Part shown: positions 1 through 7,609 of the stretch, one piece after another
Layout: every line of letters starts with the position of its first letter
Numbering within the stretch: position 1 is the stretch's first letter
Assembly (NCBI GenBank): GCA_023954075.1
Contig: JAMLIV010000012.1
Location: 25,218-89,217 of the forward strand
Length of the DNA: 64,000 bases
Source: Lysobacteraceae bacterium
GTDB taxonomy: Bacteria > Pseudomonadota > Gammaproteobacteria > Xanthomonadales > Xanthomonadaceae
Reading direction: 5' to 3'
Translations under genes and position numbers: made by a program
The notes under the pieces: model-generated
The model's database searches: none
The model's input: only the letters and a program-made list of their open reading frames with translations
What the model was told of the DNA's origin: nothing

Positions 1-183
1 GCGCAGACCGTGGTGGCGTTTGCGCCGGGCGAGAACTTCCTGCGGAATTTCCTGCGCCTCCTGGGCGAGCCTTCGCGCGTGGCCGAGGTACATTTCCTGC
101 CGGCGATCGTGCCGGGCGAGGAAGGTCGCCGCCAGGTCGCCGAAAAGGCGCGCGAGTCGATCGTCGCGGCGATGGAATCGTGA
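1..183 (+). CDS. C-terminal end of a probable 1-acylglycerol-3-phosphate acyltransferase (PlsC-like)
   Basis: Only the last 60 residues are present; the gene starts before the window. The frame opens at base 1 and ends with TGA at 181-183. The segment EVHFLPAIVPGEEGR followed by an amphipathic VAEKAREsI helix resembles the C-terminal end of PlsC-type lysophosphatidate acyltransferases, where a beta strand with a Pro-rich turn precedes the last helix. The catalytic HX4D motif would lie upstream and cannot be checked. The stop overlaps the GTG start of the next gene (GTGA), so the two are probably cotranscribed. The family call is an inference from a short tail. Confidence 0.5.
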   Translation, partial: AQTVVAFAPGENFLRNFLRLLGEPSRVAEVHFLPAIVPGEEGRRQVAEKARESIVAAMES

Positions 184-1181
184 GCCTCGATCCCGCCCGG
201 TTCCGCCCGCCCGCACCCCTGCGCAATGCCCACGTGCAGTCGGTTCTGGCGAGCAGCCGGTTTCGCAAGATTTTCACCCGCCGGGTCGCGGCCGATCTGA
301 TCGCCGGGGCGCAGGAGCTGATCCTCGACAGCGGCGAGGGCGTGCGCCTGCAGGGGTTCCTGACCCTCCAAAACCACCTGCCGCAGGCACGCGGCCTGGC
401 GGTTCTCGTGCACGGCTGGGAGGGCTCGGTCGATTCCAGCTACATCCTGGCCACCGGCGCGCGCCTGCTCGACGCTGGATTCGACGTGTTCCGGCTGCAC
501 CTGCGCGACCATGGCGACACCCACGCGCTCAACCGCGACCTGTTCCATTCCTGCCGGATCGACGAAGTGGTGGCGGCGGTCGGCAACCTCGCGCGCCGCG
601 TGCCGCACCGCGCGCTGTGCGTTGCCGGCTACTCGCTCGGCGGCAATTTCGCGCTGCGCGTGGCGCTGCGCGCGCCCGCGGCCGACCTCGGGCTGCGGCA
701 TGTCGCCGCGGTCTGCCCGGTGATCAGCCCGCGGGCCGGGCTGGAGGCCATCGAGGCCGCGCCCTGGTTCTACCAGCACTACTTCATGCACAAGTGGGGC
801 CGCTCGCTGCGGCGCAAGCAGGCGATCTTCCCCGATGCCTTCCACTTCAGCGCGTCCGAACTGCGCGCCGGCGTGCGCGGCCTCACCCGGGCGCTGGTGG
901 ATCGCTATACCGAGTTCGATTCGCTCGACGCCTACCTCGACGGCTATTCCGTCGCCGGCGATCGCCTGGCCGGGCTGCAGGTGCCGGCCAGCATCCTCAC
1001 CGCGGCGGATGATCCCGTCATTCCGGTCGAGGATTTCCGCACGCTCTCCCTGCCGCCGCAGGTGCGGCTTTCGATCGCGCCCTGGGGCGGGCACTGCGGC
1101 TTCCTCGCCGGCCTGCGGCTCGACGGTCTGGCTGAAGCCTGGGTCACCGAGCAGCTCGCCGAGGCCTGTCCGGCCGATTGA
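180..1181 (+). CDS. YheT-family alpha/beta hydrolase
   Basis: A 333-residue protein of the YheT/COG0429 hydrolase family. The N-terminal NAHVQSVLASS corresponds to the family's NPHLQT-type opening. The oxyanion segment is VLVHGWEGS, and the nucleophile elbow GYSLGGN places the catalytic Ser at residue 152. The acid is Asp277 or Asp278 in AADDPVIP and the catalytic His is residue 305 in GGHCGF, so the triad looks complete. The length is normal for the family. The physiological substrate of this family is mostly unknown; short-chain ester or lipid hydrolysis is usually assumed. The start is GTG at 180, overlapping the upstream acyltransferase stop by 3 bases, which suggests translational coupling. 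Confidence 0.85.
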   Translation: MSLDPARFRPPAPLRNAHVQSVLASSRFRKIFTRRVAADLIAGAQELILDSGEGVRLQGFLTLQNHLPQARGLAVLVHGWEGSVDSSYILATGARLLDAGFDVFRLHLRDHGDTHALNRDLFHSCRIDEVVAAVGNLARRVPHRALCVAGYSLGGNFALRVALRAPAADLGLRHVAAVCPVISPRAGLEAIEAAPWFYQHYFMHKWGRSLRRKQAIFPDAFHFSASELRAGVRGLTRALVDRYTEFDSLDAYLDGYSVAGDRLAGLQVPASILTAADDPVIPVEDFRTLSLPPQVRLSIAPWGGHCGFLAGLRLDGLAEAWVTEQLAEACPAD

Positions 1182-1285
1182 GCGCAGGCACCGCCCGCCA
1201 ATCGTGGCGATTCCCGGGCAATCCGGGTCGCGCGGCCCGGATTGCCGATACCCTATGCGCCTGTTTTCCCATTCGAGACTGCGCG

Positions 1286-1915
1286 ATGAAGCTTTCCAGC
1301 CGGAGTTTCCCCCACCGCGGCCCGATTCCTCCGGAACTCGCCTTCGGACGACGCGGCGATGCGACCAATCCGATCGCGCTGTCGGACAATCGCAACCCGC
1401 ACCTGGCCTGGGAAGACGCGCCTGCCGGCACGGCGTCGTTCGTGCTGTGGTGCGTGGACCCGGACGTGCCTTCGCGCGGGGACGACGTGAATCAGGCGGG
1501 GCGCATCATTCCGGCGGAGCTGCCGCGGGTGGAGTTCAGCCACTGGATCATGGTCGACATTCCCGTCGGCGTGCACGAGATCGCCGAAGGCGCGCTGAGC
1601 CATGGCATCACCGCGCGCGGCAAGCCGGCGCAGCCTGGCCCGGGTGGCGCGCGCCAGGGCGTGAACGACTACACCGGCTGGTTCGCCAACGATGCCGAGA
1701 TGGCCGGCTCGTACCACGGTTACGACGGTCCCTGCCCGCCGTTCAACGACGCCATTGCGCACCGCTACTTCTTCCGCCTGTTCGCGCTCGACGTGGCGAA
1801 ACTCGAGCTGCCCGAGGGCTTCACCGCCGCCCAGGCGCTGGCCGCGATGCAGGGTCACGTGCTCGACGAGGTCGCGATCTACGGCAGCTACGGCCTGAAT
1901 CCGGCGCTCGACTGA
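1286..1915 (+). CDS. YbhB/YbcL-type phosphatidylethanolamine-binding (PEBP, Raf-kinase-inhibitor-like) protein
   Basis: A 209-residue PEBP-family protein. Ligand-pocket signatures are visible: the DPD-P segment in CVDPDVPSRGDD, HWIMVDIP, and the GSYHGYDGPCPP segment corresponding to the GxxGYxGPCPP motif of bacterial members. Bacterial homologues are cytoplasmic or periplasmic; no signal peptide is seen here, and the biochemical role is uncertain (phosphate or phospholipid head-group binding). The frame is open from 1178, but the first 36 residues of that extension look non-coding and overlap the upstream stop. ATG 1286 starts a normal family N-terminus (MKLSSRSF) and is preferred. Confidence 0.85.
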   Translation: MKLSSRSFPHRGPIPPELAFGRRGDATNPIALSDNRNPHLAWEDAPAGTASFVLWCVDPDVPSRGDDVNQAGRIIPAELPRVEFSHWIMVDIPVGVHEIAEGALSHGITARGKPAQPGPGGARQGVNDYTGWFANDAEMAGSYHGYDGPCPPFNDAIAHRYFFRLFALDVAKLELPEGFTAAQALAAMQGHVLDEVAIYGSYGLNPALD

Positions 1916-1988
1916 GCAAACACCGCCCCGACCCCGCACCGCGGCGGCGCGATCGCCGCCCGGTGCCCGCACGAGTGCCCGCACACCG

Positions 1989-2828
1989 ATGGACTTCCTG
2001 CAGATTCTTATCCTGGCCCTGGTGCAGGCCCTCACCGAGTTCCTGCCCGTTTCCAGCTCCGCGCACCTGGTGCTGGCCAGCGAAATGTTCGGATGGCAAT
2101 ACCAGGGCCTGAGCTTCGATCTGGCCCTCCACTGCGGCACCCTGATCGCGATCCTGGCCTACTTTCGCCGCGACATCGCCGAACTGGTGCGCGAGGCGCT
2201 GGCCTGGCGGCCCGGACGCCGGCTCAATCCGACCCAGCGCCTGGCGCTGGGCATCACGCTGGCAACGATCCCGGCCGGCCTCGCGGGCCTCCTCCTGGGC
2301 GATGCGGGTGCGCTGGTGCTGCGCCATCCGGTAATGATCGCGTCCAACCTGATCCTCTTCGGACTGCTGCTCTGGTTCGCCGAACGCTGGTCGCTGCGCG
2401 CGGGGCGCGCGCTGGTGGCCGAGGGTACGGGTGCGGGCGAGGCACTGGGACGCCTCTCGATCGGTCGTGCGCTGCTGATCGGCTGCGCCCAGACCCTGGC
2501 GCTGATGCCCGGCACGTCGCGCTCGGGCGCAACGATGACCGCAGGCATGCTGCTCGGGCTCGACCGCGCGCAGGCGGCGCGCTACTCCTTCCTGCTGGCC
2601 ACCCCGGTCATGGTGCTGGCCACCGCCTACGGCGCGTGGGAGGCGCGCGGCGAACCGCTCGCGGGGCTGGGCGACATGGCCCTGGGCACGCTGTTTTCGG
2701 CCGTCTCGGGCTGGTTCGTGATCCGCTTTTTCCTCGGCGTGATCCGGCGCATCGGCACCGCACCCTTTGTCGCCTATCGCGTGCTGCTGGGCGTGGCGGT
2801 GCTGGGCTGGTATTTCCTGCTGCGGTAA
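1989..2828 (+). CDS. uppP: Undecaprenyl-diphosphatase UppP (BacA)
   Basis: A 279-residue integral membrane phosphatase that converts undecaprenyl diphosphate to the monophosphate, recycling the lipid carrier used by MraY and MurG further along this window. Diagnostic motifs are both present: ALTEFLPVSSSAHLVL near residues 14-30 and LMPGTSRSGATMT near residue 172. They contain the active-site Glu/Ser and Arg/Ser residues. Several hydrophobic helices span the rest, and the length matches E. coli UppP (273). The start ATG 1989 gives the typical family N-terminus MDFLQI. Overproduction of this family gives bacitracin resistance in other bacteria. The gene is convergent with metB. Confidence 0.95.
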   Translation: MDFLQILILALVQALTEFLPVSSSAHLVLASEMFGWQYQGLSFDLALHCGTLIAILAYFRRDIAELVREALAWRPGRRLNPTQRLALGITLATIPAGLAGLLLGDAGALVLRHPVMIASNLILFGLLLWFAERWSLRAGRALVAEGTGAGEALGRLSIGRALLIGCAQTLALMPGTSRSGATMTAGMLLGLDRAQAARYSFLLATPVMVLATAYGAWEARGEPLAGLGDMALGTLFSAVSGWFVIRFFLGVIRRIGTAPFVAYRVLLGVAVLGWYFLLR

Positions 2829-2831
2829 GCG

Positions 2832-2852
2832 GCGATCCGCGATCCGCGATCC
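2832..2852. repeat. Three perfect tandem copies of a 7-bp unit (GCGATCC)
   Basis: Units lie at 2832-2838, 2839-2845 and 2846-2852, immediately after the uppP stop codon. They are in the convergent uppP-metB gap. No function is assigned; short tandem tracts like this can vary in copy number by slippage. Confidence 0.8.
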
Positions 2853-2857
2853 GCGTG

Positions 2858-2874
2858 CGGCGGTGTGGCCGCCG
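2858..2874. terminator. Short GC hairpin between convergent uppP and metB
   Basis: A 6-bp stem CGGCGG/CCGCCG with a 5-base loop lies in the 59-base gap between convergent genes and could end both transcripts. There is no T-tract on either side, so intrinsic termination is uncertain. Confidence 0.3.
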
Positions 2875-2887
2875 TCGCGCGGCAGCG

Positions 2888-4093
2888 TCAGCTGCGTTGC
2901 GCCACCGCGTCCGCAGGCGCTGTCGCCAGCACCCGCTCCAGGCCGCGCGCGATGTCGAAGAGCAGGTCGCTGTCGGCCTCGATGCCGACTGAAAGGCGCA
3001 GCAAGCCGTCGCCGATGCCGGCCGCGGCGCGCGCCTCGCTGCTCATCGCCGCGTGCGTCATCGTGGCGGGGTGGGCGATCAGGCTTTCCACGCCGCCCAG
3101 TGATTCGGCCAGGGTGAAGTACGACAGGCCGCAGAGGAAGGCGCGCACCGCTGCTTCGCTGCCCAGATCGAAGCCGATCATCGCGCCGTAGCCGCGCTGC
3201 TGGCGCGCCGCGAGCGCGTGTCCGGGATGGCCGGGCAGTCCCGGGTAGTGCACCGCCTGCACCGCCGGGTGGGCCTGGAGGAGCTGCGCGATGGACATGG
3301 CGTTTTCCTGGTGCACGCGCAGGCGCGCGTCGAGCGTGCGCAGGCCGCGCAGGGTCAGGAAGCTGTCGAACGGTGAGCCGGTGAGGCCCAGCGCGTTGGC
3401 CCACCAGGTGAGCGCGTCGTGGGTTGCGCCATCAGCGGCAACGACCGCGCCGCCGACCACGTCACTGTGGCCGTTGATGTACTTGGTGGTGGAGTGCACC
3501 ACGATGTCCGCGCCCAGCGCGATCGGGTTTTGCAGCGCCGGGGAAAGGAAGGTGTTGTCGACCACCACGCGCGCGCCGACGCGGTGCGCCGCTTCCGCCA
3601 CGAAGCGGATGTCGGTGATGCGCAGCAGCGGGTTGGACGGGGTTTCGATCCAGACCATCGCCGGCGCGCGCGTGAGCGCCTTGCCCAGCGCGATGGGATC
3701 GCTGAAATCGACGGTGTCCAGTACGAATTGGCCCTTGCCGGCGAGCGCGTTGAACAGCCGCCACGATCCGCCGTAGCCGTCGTGCGGAACGATGAGGCGC
3801 TCGCCCGGCTTGAGCAGCTGCAGGACGAGCGTGACGGCGGCCATGCCGGTGGATACCACCACGCCGCCGGCTCCGCCTTCCATTTCGGCCAGCGCATCGC
3901 CCAGGAGGTCGCGCGTGGGATTGCCGCTGCGGGTGTAGTCGTAGCGGCGCTTGTCGTTGAAGCCGGCGAAGCTGAAGTTGGTCGACAGCACGATGGGCGG
4001 TACCACCGCGCCATGGGTCTGGTCCGAATCGATTCCCGCGCGCACGGCGGCGGTGGCATGCCGGCGGGTGAGGAGGGCGTCGCAGCGGCTCAT
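2888..4093 (-). CDS. metB: Cystathionine gamma-synthase (trans-sulfuration enzyme, PLP-dependent)
   Basis: A 401-residue Cys/Met-metabolism PLP enzyme that joins cysteine to an activated homoserine ester to make cystathionine. Family features are YDYTRSGNPTR near residue 50, GMAAV, the nucleotide/PLP-phosphate region DGYGGS, VWIETPSNPLL, VVDNTF and the Schiff-base lysine segment HSTTKYINGHSDVVGG. The C-terminal SLGGVESLIAHPATMTH is also typical. The start is ATG 4093, overlapping the metX stop (ATGA), so translation is probably coupled to metX. Cystathionine gamma-synthase is preferred over cystathionine beta-lyase or O-succinylhomoserine sulfhydrylase because it partners metX; the exact reaction within this family cannot be fixed from sequence alone. 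Confidence 0.85.
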   Translation of the reverse strand: MSRCDALLTRRHATAAVRAGIDSDQTHGAVVPPIVLSTNFSFAGFNDKRRYDYTRSGNPTRDLLGDALAEMEGGAGGVVVSTGMAAVTLVLQLLKPGERLIVPHDGYGGSWRLFNALAGKGQFVLDTVDFSDPIALGKALTRAPAMVWIETPSNPLLRITDIRFVAEAAHRVGARVVVDNTFLSPALQNPIALGADIVVHSTTKYINGHSDVVGGAVVAADGATHDALTWWANALGLTGSPFDSFLTLRGLRTLDARLRVHQENAMSIAQLLQAHPAVQAVHYPGLPGHPGHALAARQQRGYGAMIGFDLGSEAAVRAFLCGLSYFTLAESLGGVESLIAHPATMTHAAMSSEARAAAGIGDGLLRLSVGIEADSDLLFDIARGLERVLATAPADAVAQRS

Positions 4094-5130
4094 GCGGCAA
4101 CGCTCCGACACAGGGCCGCGGTGAGGATGGCGGCAATCTGCGCCTCTTCCTTGAGGAAGGCGTCGTGGCCATACAGGGAGGAAATGCGGTGCAGCCGTGT
4201 GCTGCCGCGAATGCCCTCGGCGAGCGCGTAGAGATCGGATTCGGGCACGATCCGGTCCTCCCGCACCGCCACGATGTCGGTCGCCACGCGGATCGACGCG
4301 GGGTCGAGGTTCTGCAGGTCGATGGATTCGGACAGGCGCAGGTAGGCAGTGGGCGAGAAGCGCGCGACGAACTTCGGGCCGATGGCGTCGAAGTAGTCCT
4401 CCACCACGAAGCGCGTCGCGTCCGGACCGACCGCGGGCGCGGCGGCGAAGCGCTGCTCGAATTCGACATCGCTGCGATAGCCGATGACCGCAAGCGAACG
4501 CGCCAGCGCCAGCGCCTCGCGCACGCCGCCCTCGCTGCGGCCCAGCGCCACGATGCGGCGCTGGATCACGCGCAGCGCCGTCACCTGCGGATGCGAGCGG
4601 TGCGCCCCGCTGATCGCGATGAGTCGCCCGAGGCGCGCGCCGTGGCGCGCGGCGAACTGCAGGCCGACCATCGCGCCGTAGGACGCGCCGATGAAGGCCG
4701 TGACGCGGACGATGCCCAGGTGGTCGAGCACGGCGGCGATCGCGTCGGCCTGGTCGGCCGGATCGATGCAGGCATCGAGGCTGCCGTCGGCACCGATCCA
4801 GTCGATCGCCAGTACGCGGTGGTGGCGGGTATCGATGGCGCGCCCTTCGCCGCACTGCGCGTCCCACCAGCCCGGTTCGGCGAAGCGCGCGCCGGCTGCG
4901 ACGTGGCGATGGGCCGAAATGCCGCCCTGGACCACGATGACCGGCGCGTCCTGCGCGCCCTGCAGCTCCCAGCCGATGCGCAGGCGGCGGATGCCCGCAT
5001 GGCGCATCGCCAGCGTCGTATCCAGCACGTCGCGCTCGGCCATCGTCGCGGTGCCGGGCGGGAAGGCAACGATCCCGGCGTGGGCGAGTGCCGCAGGTTC
5101 GCGGGACAGGGCGGCGGTGTGAAGGCTCAT
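4090..5130 (-). CDS. metX: Homoserine O-acyltransferase MetX (alpha/beta-hydrolase type; probably succinyltransferase)
   Basis: A 346-residue MetX-family enzyme that acylates homoserine in the first committed step of methionine synthesis. The oxyanion segment VQGGISAHRHV and nucleophile elbow GASYGAMVG are present, with late Asp (VREDRIVPESDL) and His (YGHDAFLKE) completing the triad. MetX proteins of xanthomonads have been reassigned as O-succinyltransferases; pairing with metB, which commonly uses O-succinylhomoserine, fits that, but acetyl specificity is not excluded. There are two adjacent ATG codons (5133 and 5130); the GGAG at 7 bases favours 5130. Expression is preceded by a SAM-I riboswitch and a strong promoter. 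Confidence 0.87.
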   Translation of the reverse strand: MSLHTAALSREPAALAHAGIVAFPPGTATMAERDVLDTTLAMRHAGIRRLRIGWELQGAQDAPVIVVQGGISAHRHVAAGARFAEPGWWDAQCGEGRAIDTRHHRVLAIDWIGADGSLDACIDPADQADAIAAVLDHLGIVRVTAFIGASYGAMVGLQFAARHGARLGRLIAISGAHRSHPQVTALRVIQRRIVALGRSEGGVREALALARSLAVIGYRSDVEFEQRFAAAPAVGPDATRFVVEDYFDAIGPKFVARFSPTAYLRLSESIDLQNLDPASIRVATDIVAVREDRIVPESDLYALAEGIRGSTRLHRISSLYGHDAFLKEEAQIAAILTAALCRSVAA

Positions 5131-5188
5131 CATCGTGCTCCGGTTCGTGGGCGGACCCCGTCAAGGTCCTGCGGCCCGAAAGCACGGT

Positions 5189-5225
5189 GTCGCAACGGTT
5201 CGCCGTCGGCGGCAAACGGTGCGAC
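5189..5225 (-). other. Imperfect stem-loop in the metX leader, candidate expression platform
   Basis: The two halves (gtcgcaacggttcgccg and cggcaaacggtgcgac on the + strand) pair with one bulge around a 4-base turn. The hairpin starts directly after the riboswitch P1 helix, sharing its edge base. There is no following T-tract, so translational or Rho-dependent control of metX is as likely as intrinsic termination. It is assigned by position and pairing only. Confidence 0.4.
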
Positions 5226-5336
5226 CCATCTTCCGGCCGGCGCTGCACGCCTGCCGCAGGATTTGGCACCGAGCGGCTCCGTGGCCGCGGGTTGCCCCGG
5301 CTTCAAAGGGCCTGCCCCTCCGCCGGTCTTGATGGG
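5225..5336 (-). promoter_or_regulatory. SAM-I (S-box) riboswitch controlling metX-metB
   Basis: Read on the minus strand, this 112-base leader matches the SAM-I core in order: P1 strand CCCATC then AAGA; GGCGGAGGG; GGCCCTTTGAAGCC; GGGGCAACC; the later GGTGCCAAATCCTGC; and a closing GAAGATGGG whose GATGGG pairs perfectly with the opening CCCATC. The conserved A-rich and GCAACC elements that form the SAM pocket are all present. It lies 95 bases upstream of metX and begins about 5 bases after the predicted transcription start. By family knowledge, bound S-adenosylmethionine shuts off methionine synthesis. Confidence 0.93.
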
Positions 5337-5347
5337 ATTTCGGCCGC

Positions 5348-5375
5348 ATTCTACGCGGCGCGCGATCCGTGTCAA
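5348..5375 (-). promoter_or_regulatory. Sigma-70 promoter of the metX-metB operon
   Basis: Minus-strand TTGACA (5375-5370) and TAGAAT (5353-5348) are separated by 16 bases. The -35 is perfect and the -10 matches 5 of 6. A start near 5341 would put the riboswitch at the very 5' end of the mRNA, which supports the call. Confidence 0.8.
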
Positions 5376-5460
5376 TCGCTTCATGCCGATAAAGCGATGA
5401 ATTTTTCTCATAAGCGCCGATTTGCCTTCGGTTGGGGCGGCGCAGGCTAAGATGTGCCTC

Positions 5461-5892
5461 GCGGAGTCGGCCAGACAGTCGCGTGGCGCTTCGGCGCTGC
5501 GAGGAAAGTCCGGGCTCCACAGGGCAGGATGCCAGGTAACGCCTGGGCGGCGCGAGCCGACGGAAAGTGCAACAGAGAGCAGACCGCCGATGGCTATGCG
5601 TGCCTGACGCCGGAGGATTGGTCACCCGGGTTTTGCGAAAGCGAACGCCCTGGTGTTTCCAGGACCGCCGGTGGCGCGCATGGATCAGGCAAGGGTGAAA
5701 GGGTGCGGCAAGAGCGCACCGCGAGTCCGGCAACGGACCGGCACGGCAAACCCCATCCGGAGCAAGGCCAAATAGGGACGCAATGACACGGCCCGTGTCG
5801 CGTCCGGGTAGGCTGCTTGAGCGTATCGGTGACGGTGCGCCCAGAGGAATGACTGTCCACGACAGAACCCGGCTTATCGGCCGGCTCCGCCC
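5461..5892 (+). ncRNA. rnpB: RNase P RNA (bacterial type A), catalytic subunit for tRNA 5' maturation
   Basis: Nearly all conserved cores of type A RNase P RNA are readable in order: CCAGACAGTCGC; GAGGAAAGTCCGGGCTCC; GGTAACGCC; GTGCAACAGAGAGCA with CCGCCGATGGC; AGGGTGAAAGGGTGCGG; AAACCCCATCCGGAGCAAGG with CCAAATAGGG; CGGGTAGGCTGCTTGAGC; and GAATGACTGTCCACGACAGA with ACCCGGCTTATCGG. The ends pair as P1 (GGAGTCGGCC at 5463 with GGCCGGCTCC ending at 5888). A TAAGAT -10 element at 5448-5453 fits a start near 5461; no strong -35 is seen. It precedes mraZ, as in Pseudomonas. Short ORFs across it are not genes. Confidence 0.97.
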
Positions 5893-5908
5893 TTTTCCCG
5901 CACCGATG

Positions 5909-5935
5909 CCCCGGCAGGCCCCGCGCCTGCCGGGG
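5909..5935 (+). terminator. Intrinsic-type hairpin downstream of rnpB
   Basis: A perfect 10-bp stem CCCCGGCAGG/CCTGCCGGGG with a 7-base loop lies 17 bases after the RNase P RNA. Only a weak T-run (gttt) follows, so it may act as terminator or as a processing and stability barrier. Confidence 0.6.
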
Positions 5936-6014
5936 CGCTCGCGTTTGCGCAGTCCGGCGCACTTGTGCGCTGTGAGCCCCGTCGCGCTTCCGCGCCGCGC
6001 GCCGTGAACGTGAA

Positions 6015-6028
6015 TTGATGTAAATCAT
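6015..6028. promoter_or_regulatory. FNR/Anr-like palindrome (TTGAT-N4-ATCAT)
   Basis: TTGAT GTAA ATCAT differs from the FNR/Anr consensus TTGAT-N4-ATCAA at one position. It sits in an unusually AT-rich patch between rnpB and mraZ, about 130 bases upstream of the mraZ promoter, with no gene at the usual -41.5 distance. It could be fortuitous. Confidence 0.3.
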
Positions 6029-6077
6029 CATGTTCTCGCCGTAATGATCTGTATTTCAAGAGGTTTGTCCGAGAAGC

Positions 6078-6106
6078 GCGCGGCGAGGGAAAAATCCCTG
6101 CCGCGC
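6078..6106. other. Stable stem-loop between rnpB and mraZ
   Basis: GCGCGGC-G-AGGG pairs with CCCTGCCGCGC (one bulged G) around an AAAAAT loop. It lies upstream of the predicted dcw promoter, so it cannot attenuate that transcript. It may end a short transcript starting in the AT-rich patch at 6015-6060, or block read-through from rnpB. Confidence 0.4.
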
Positions 6107-6144
6107 CAATCGCTTGCGCGCGAGTCCACGCCCGCAGGTTCCTG

Positions 6145-6172
6145 TTGACACCGCTTCGCGGGATGCTAAGGT
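6145..6172 (+). promoter_or_regulatory. Promoter of the mraZ/dcw cluster
   Basis: A perfect TTGACA (6145-6150) and TAAGGT (6167-6172) with a 16-base spacer, the -10 preceded by a TG (TGC-TAAGGT). The start would fall near 6179, so the MraZ repeats lie at the beginning of the transcribed region, where binding would block initiation or clearance. Confidence 0.65.
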
Positions 6173-6181
6173 GGAACCTTG

Positions 6182-6216
6182 TAGGAAAATCTGGATTTCT
6201 GTGGGTTTTTGTGGGG
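6182..6216 (+). promoter_or_regulatory. MraZ operator: four 10-bp-phased repeats
   Basis: Copies start at 6182 (TAGGA), 6192 (TGGAT), 6202 (TGGGT) and 6212 (TGGGG), each 10 bases apart. The last two fit the TGGGN-N5 direct repeats bound by MraZ in E. coli and other bacteria; the first two are degenerate. Position between promoter and mraZ start implies autoregulation of the cluster. Confidence 0.7.
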
Positions 6217-6220
6217 AAAC

Positions 6221-6667
6221 ATGTTTCAGGGCGAAAACTCCATCACGATCGACGACAAGGGGCGGCTGGCCATTCCGATGGCCTACCGCGATCTCGTCGC
6301 GCGTGAGTGCGGCAATCGCCTGGTGGTGACCTACAACCCGTGGGAACGCGGCTGCCTGTGGCTCTACCCGCACGCCGAGTGGGAGCGGGTGCGCGATGAG
6401 GTCAATCGCCTGCCCATGGCCAAGCCCGGCCATCGCCAGCTCCAGCTCAAGCTGGTCGGCGCGGCGACGTTCGTGGATGTGGATGGCAGCGGGCGAATCC
6501 TGGTGCCCGCCAGCCACCGCAACGCCAGTGCGATCGACCGCAAGGCCGTGCTGCTCGGCATGGGCGGCAAGTTCGAGCTGTGGAGCGAGCAGGCGCACCT
6601 GGAGCAGGTTCAGAAGACCATCGCCGAGACTGATGTCAGCGAGGCGATGCTGGAGTTGGTGCTGTAG
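6221..6667 (+). CDS. mraZ: Transcriptional regulator MraZ
   Basis: A 148-residue protein made of two AbrB/SpoVT-like halves. Each half carries the [12 protein letters not shown] (residues about 11-18) or [13 protein letters not shown] (about 89-97) signature that forms the DNA-binding surface of the ring-shaped oligomer. Length matches the family (about 150). ATG 6221 is preferred over the in-frame TTG 6209 because the family begins MFxGEN; a GGGG lies just upstream, inside the operator. First gene of the dcw cluster; expected to repress its own promoter by binding the TGGGN repeats directly upstream. Confidence 0.95.
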   Translation: MFQGENSITIDDKGRLAIPMAYRDLVARECGNRLVVTYNPWERGCLWLYPHAEWERVRDEVNRLPMAKPGHRQLQLKLVGAATFVDVDGSGRILVPASHRNASAIDRKAVLLGMGGKFELWSEQAHLEQVQKTIAETDVSEAMLELVL

Positions 6668-6670
6668 CGC

Positions 6671-7609
6671 ATGGAGACCGGATCGGACTGCGGTGGTCCC
6701 GTCCATGTCCCGGTGCTGTACGCGGAGGCGATTGAAGCCCTCGCGGTGCGGCCCGGCGGAAGGTACCTGGACGGCACCTTCGGCCGCGGCGGGCATGCGC
6801 GCGGCGTGCTGGAACGCTTGGGTCCGGAGGGCCGCTTGCTGGTGATGGACAAGGATCCCGACGCCGTGGCAGTGGCAAGGTCGAGCATCGGCAGCGATGC
6901 GCGCGTGCGGATCTTCCACGGCAGTTTTTCGGCCATGGCGCAGTGGGACGAGACCGCTGCCGGCCTGGATGGCGTGCTGCTCGACCTGGGCGTGTCCTCG
7001 CCGCAGATCGACGAGGCGCATCGTGGCTTCAGCTTCCAGCACGACGGCCCCCTCGACATGCGCATGGATCCGCGTTCGGGCGAGAGTGCTGCCGACTTCC
7101 TTGCGCGTGCGGACGAAGCCGCGATCGCCGAGGTCATCTGGTGCCATGGCGAAGAGCGCCACAGTCGCCGCATCGCGCGCGCCATCGTCGCGCAGCGGGC
7201 CGAGGCACCGCTGGTGACGACGCGCCAGCTTGCGGATCTGGTCGCCGCCACGATCGGGCGGCGCGAGCCGGGCAAGCATCCGGCCACCCGCACCTTCCAG
7301 GCCTTGCGCATCCATGTCAACCGTGAGCTGGATGACCTCCAGCAGGGCCTGGACGGGGCGCTGGCGCGGCTCGCGCCGGGCGGACGCCTGGCGGTGATCA
7401 GCTTCCATTCGCTGGAAGACCGGATCGTCAAACAGTTCATTGCCGAGCACGCCCGGCCGCCGGCGGCAAACCGGCGTCTGCCCGAGACGGGCGCGTTTGT
7501 TCCGGTGCTGCGCGCCGTGGGCGGGGCCATTCGCGCCACGGCGGCGGAGTGTGCATCCAATCCGCGCGCCCGCAGCGCGGTGCTGCGCGTGGCGGAGAAG
7601 CTCGCATGA
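6671..7609 (+). CDS. rsmH: 16S rRNA (cytosine1402-N4)-methyltransferase RsmH (MraW)
   Basis: A 312-residue SAM-dependent methyltransferase that modifies C1402 in the ribosomal P site. Visible signatures are [13 protein letters not shown] at the N-terminus, [12 protein letters not shown] (SAM-binding loop), [27 protein letters not shown], and [13 protein letters not shown] near the C-terminus. Length is typical (313 in E. coli). It starts 3 bases after the mraZ stop, so it depends on the mraZ promoter, and its stop overlaps the ftsL start by 4 bases. Confidence 0.97.
   Translation: METGSDCGGPVHVPVLYAEAIEALAVRPGGRYLDGTFGRGGHARGVLERLGPEGRLLVMDKDPDAVAVARSSIGSDARVRIFHGSFSAMAQWDETAAGLDGVLLDLGVSSPQIDEAHRGFSFQHDGPLDMRMDPRSGESAADFLARADEAAIAEVIWCHGEERHSRRIARAIVAQRAEAPLVTTRQLADLVAATIGRREPGKHPATRTFQALRIHVNRELDDLQQGLDGALARLAPGGRLAVISFHSLEDRIVKQFIAEHARPPAANRRLPETGAFVPVLRAVGGAIRATAAECASNPRARSAVLRVAEKLA

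Noticed and set aside
2832..2852. Tandem GCGATCC units as a possible CRISPR or integration site
   Set aside because: Units are 7 bp with no spacers and no associated genes; this is only a short tandem tract.
1821..3404. A 527-codon minus-strand frame spanning uppP and part of metB
   Set aside because: It is a shadow frame: it runs antisense through uppP, which has both active-site motifs, and in the wrong frame through metB.
5454..6031. ORFs of 60-145 codons across the RNase P RNA region on both strands
   Set aside because: The region is occupied by rnpB with all conserved core elements; the ORFs have no ribosome-binding sites or protein-like features.
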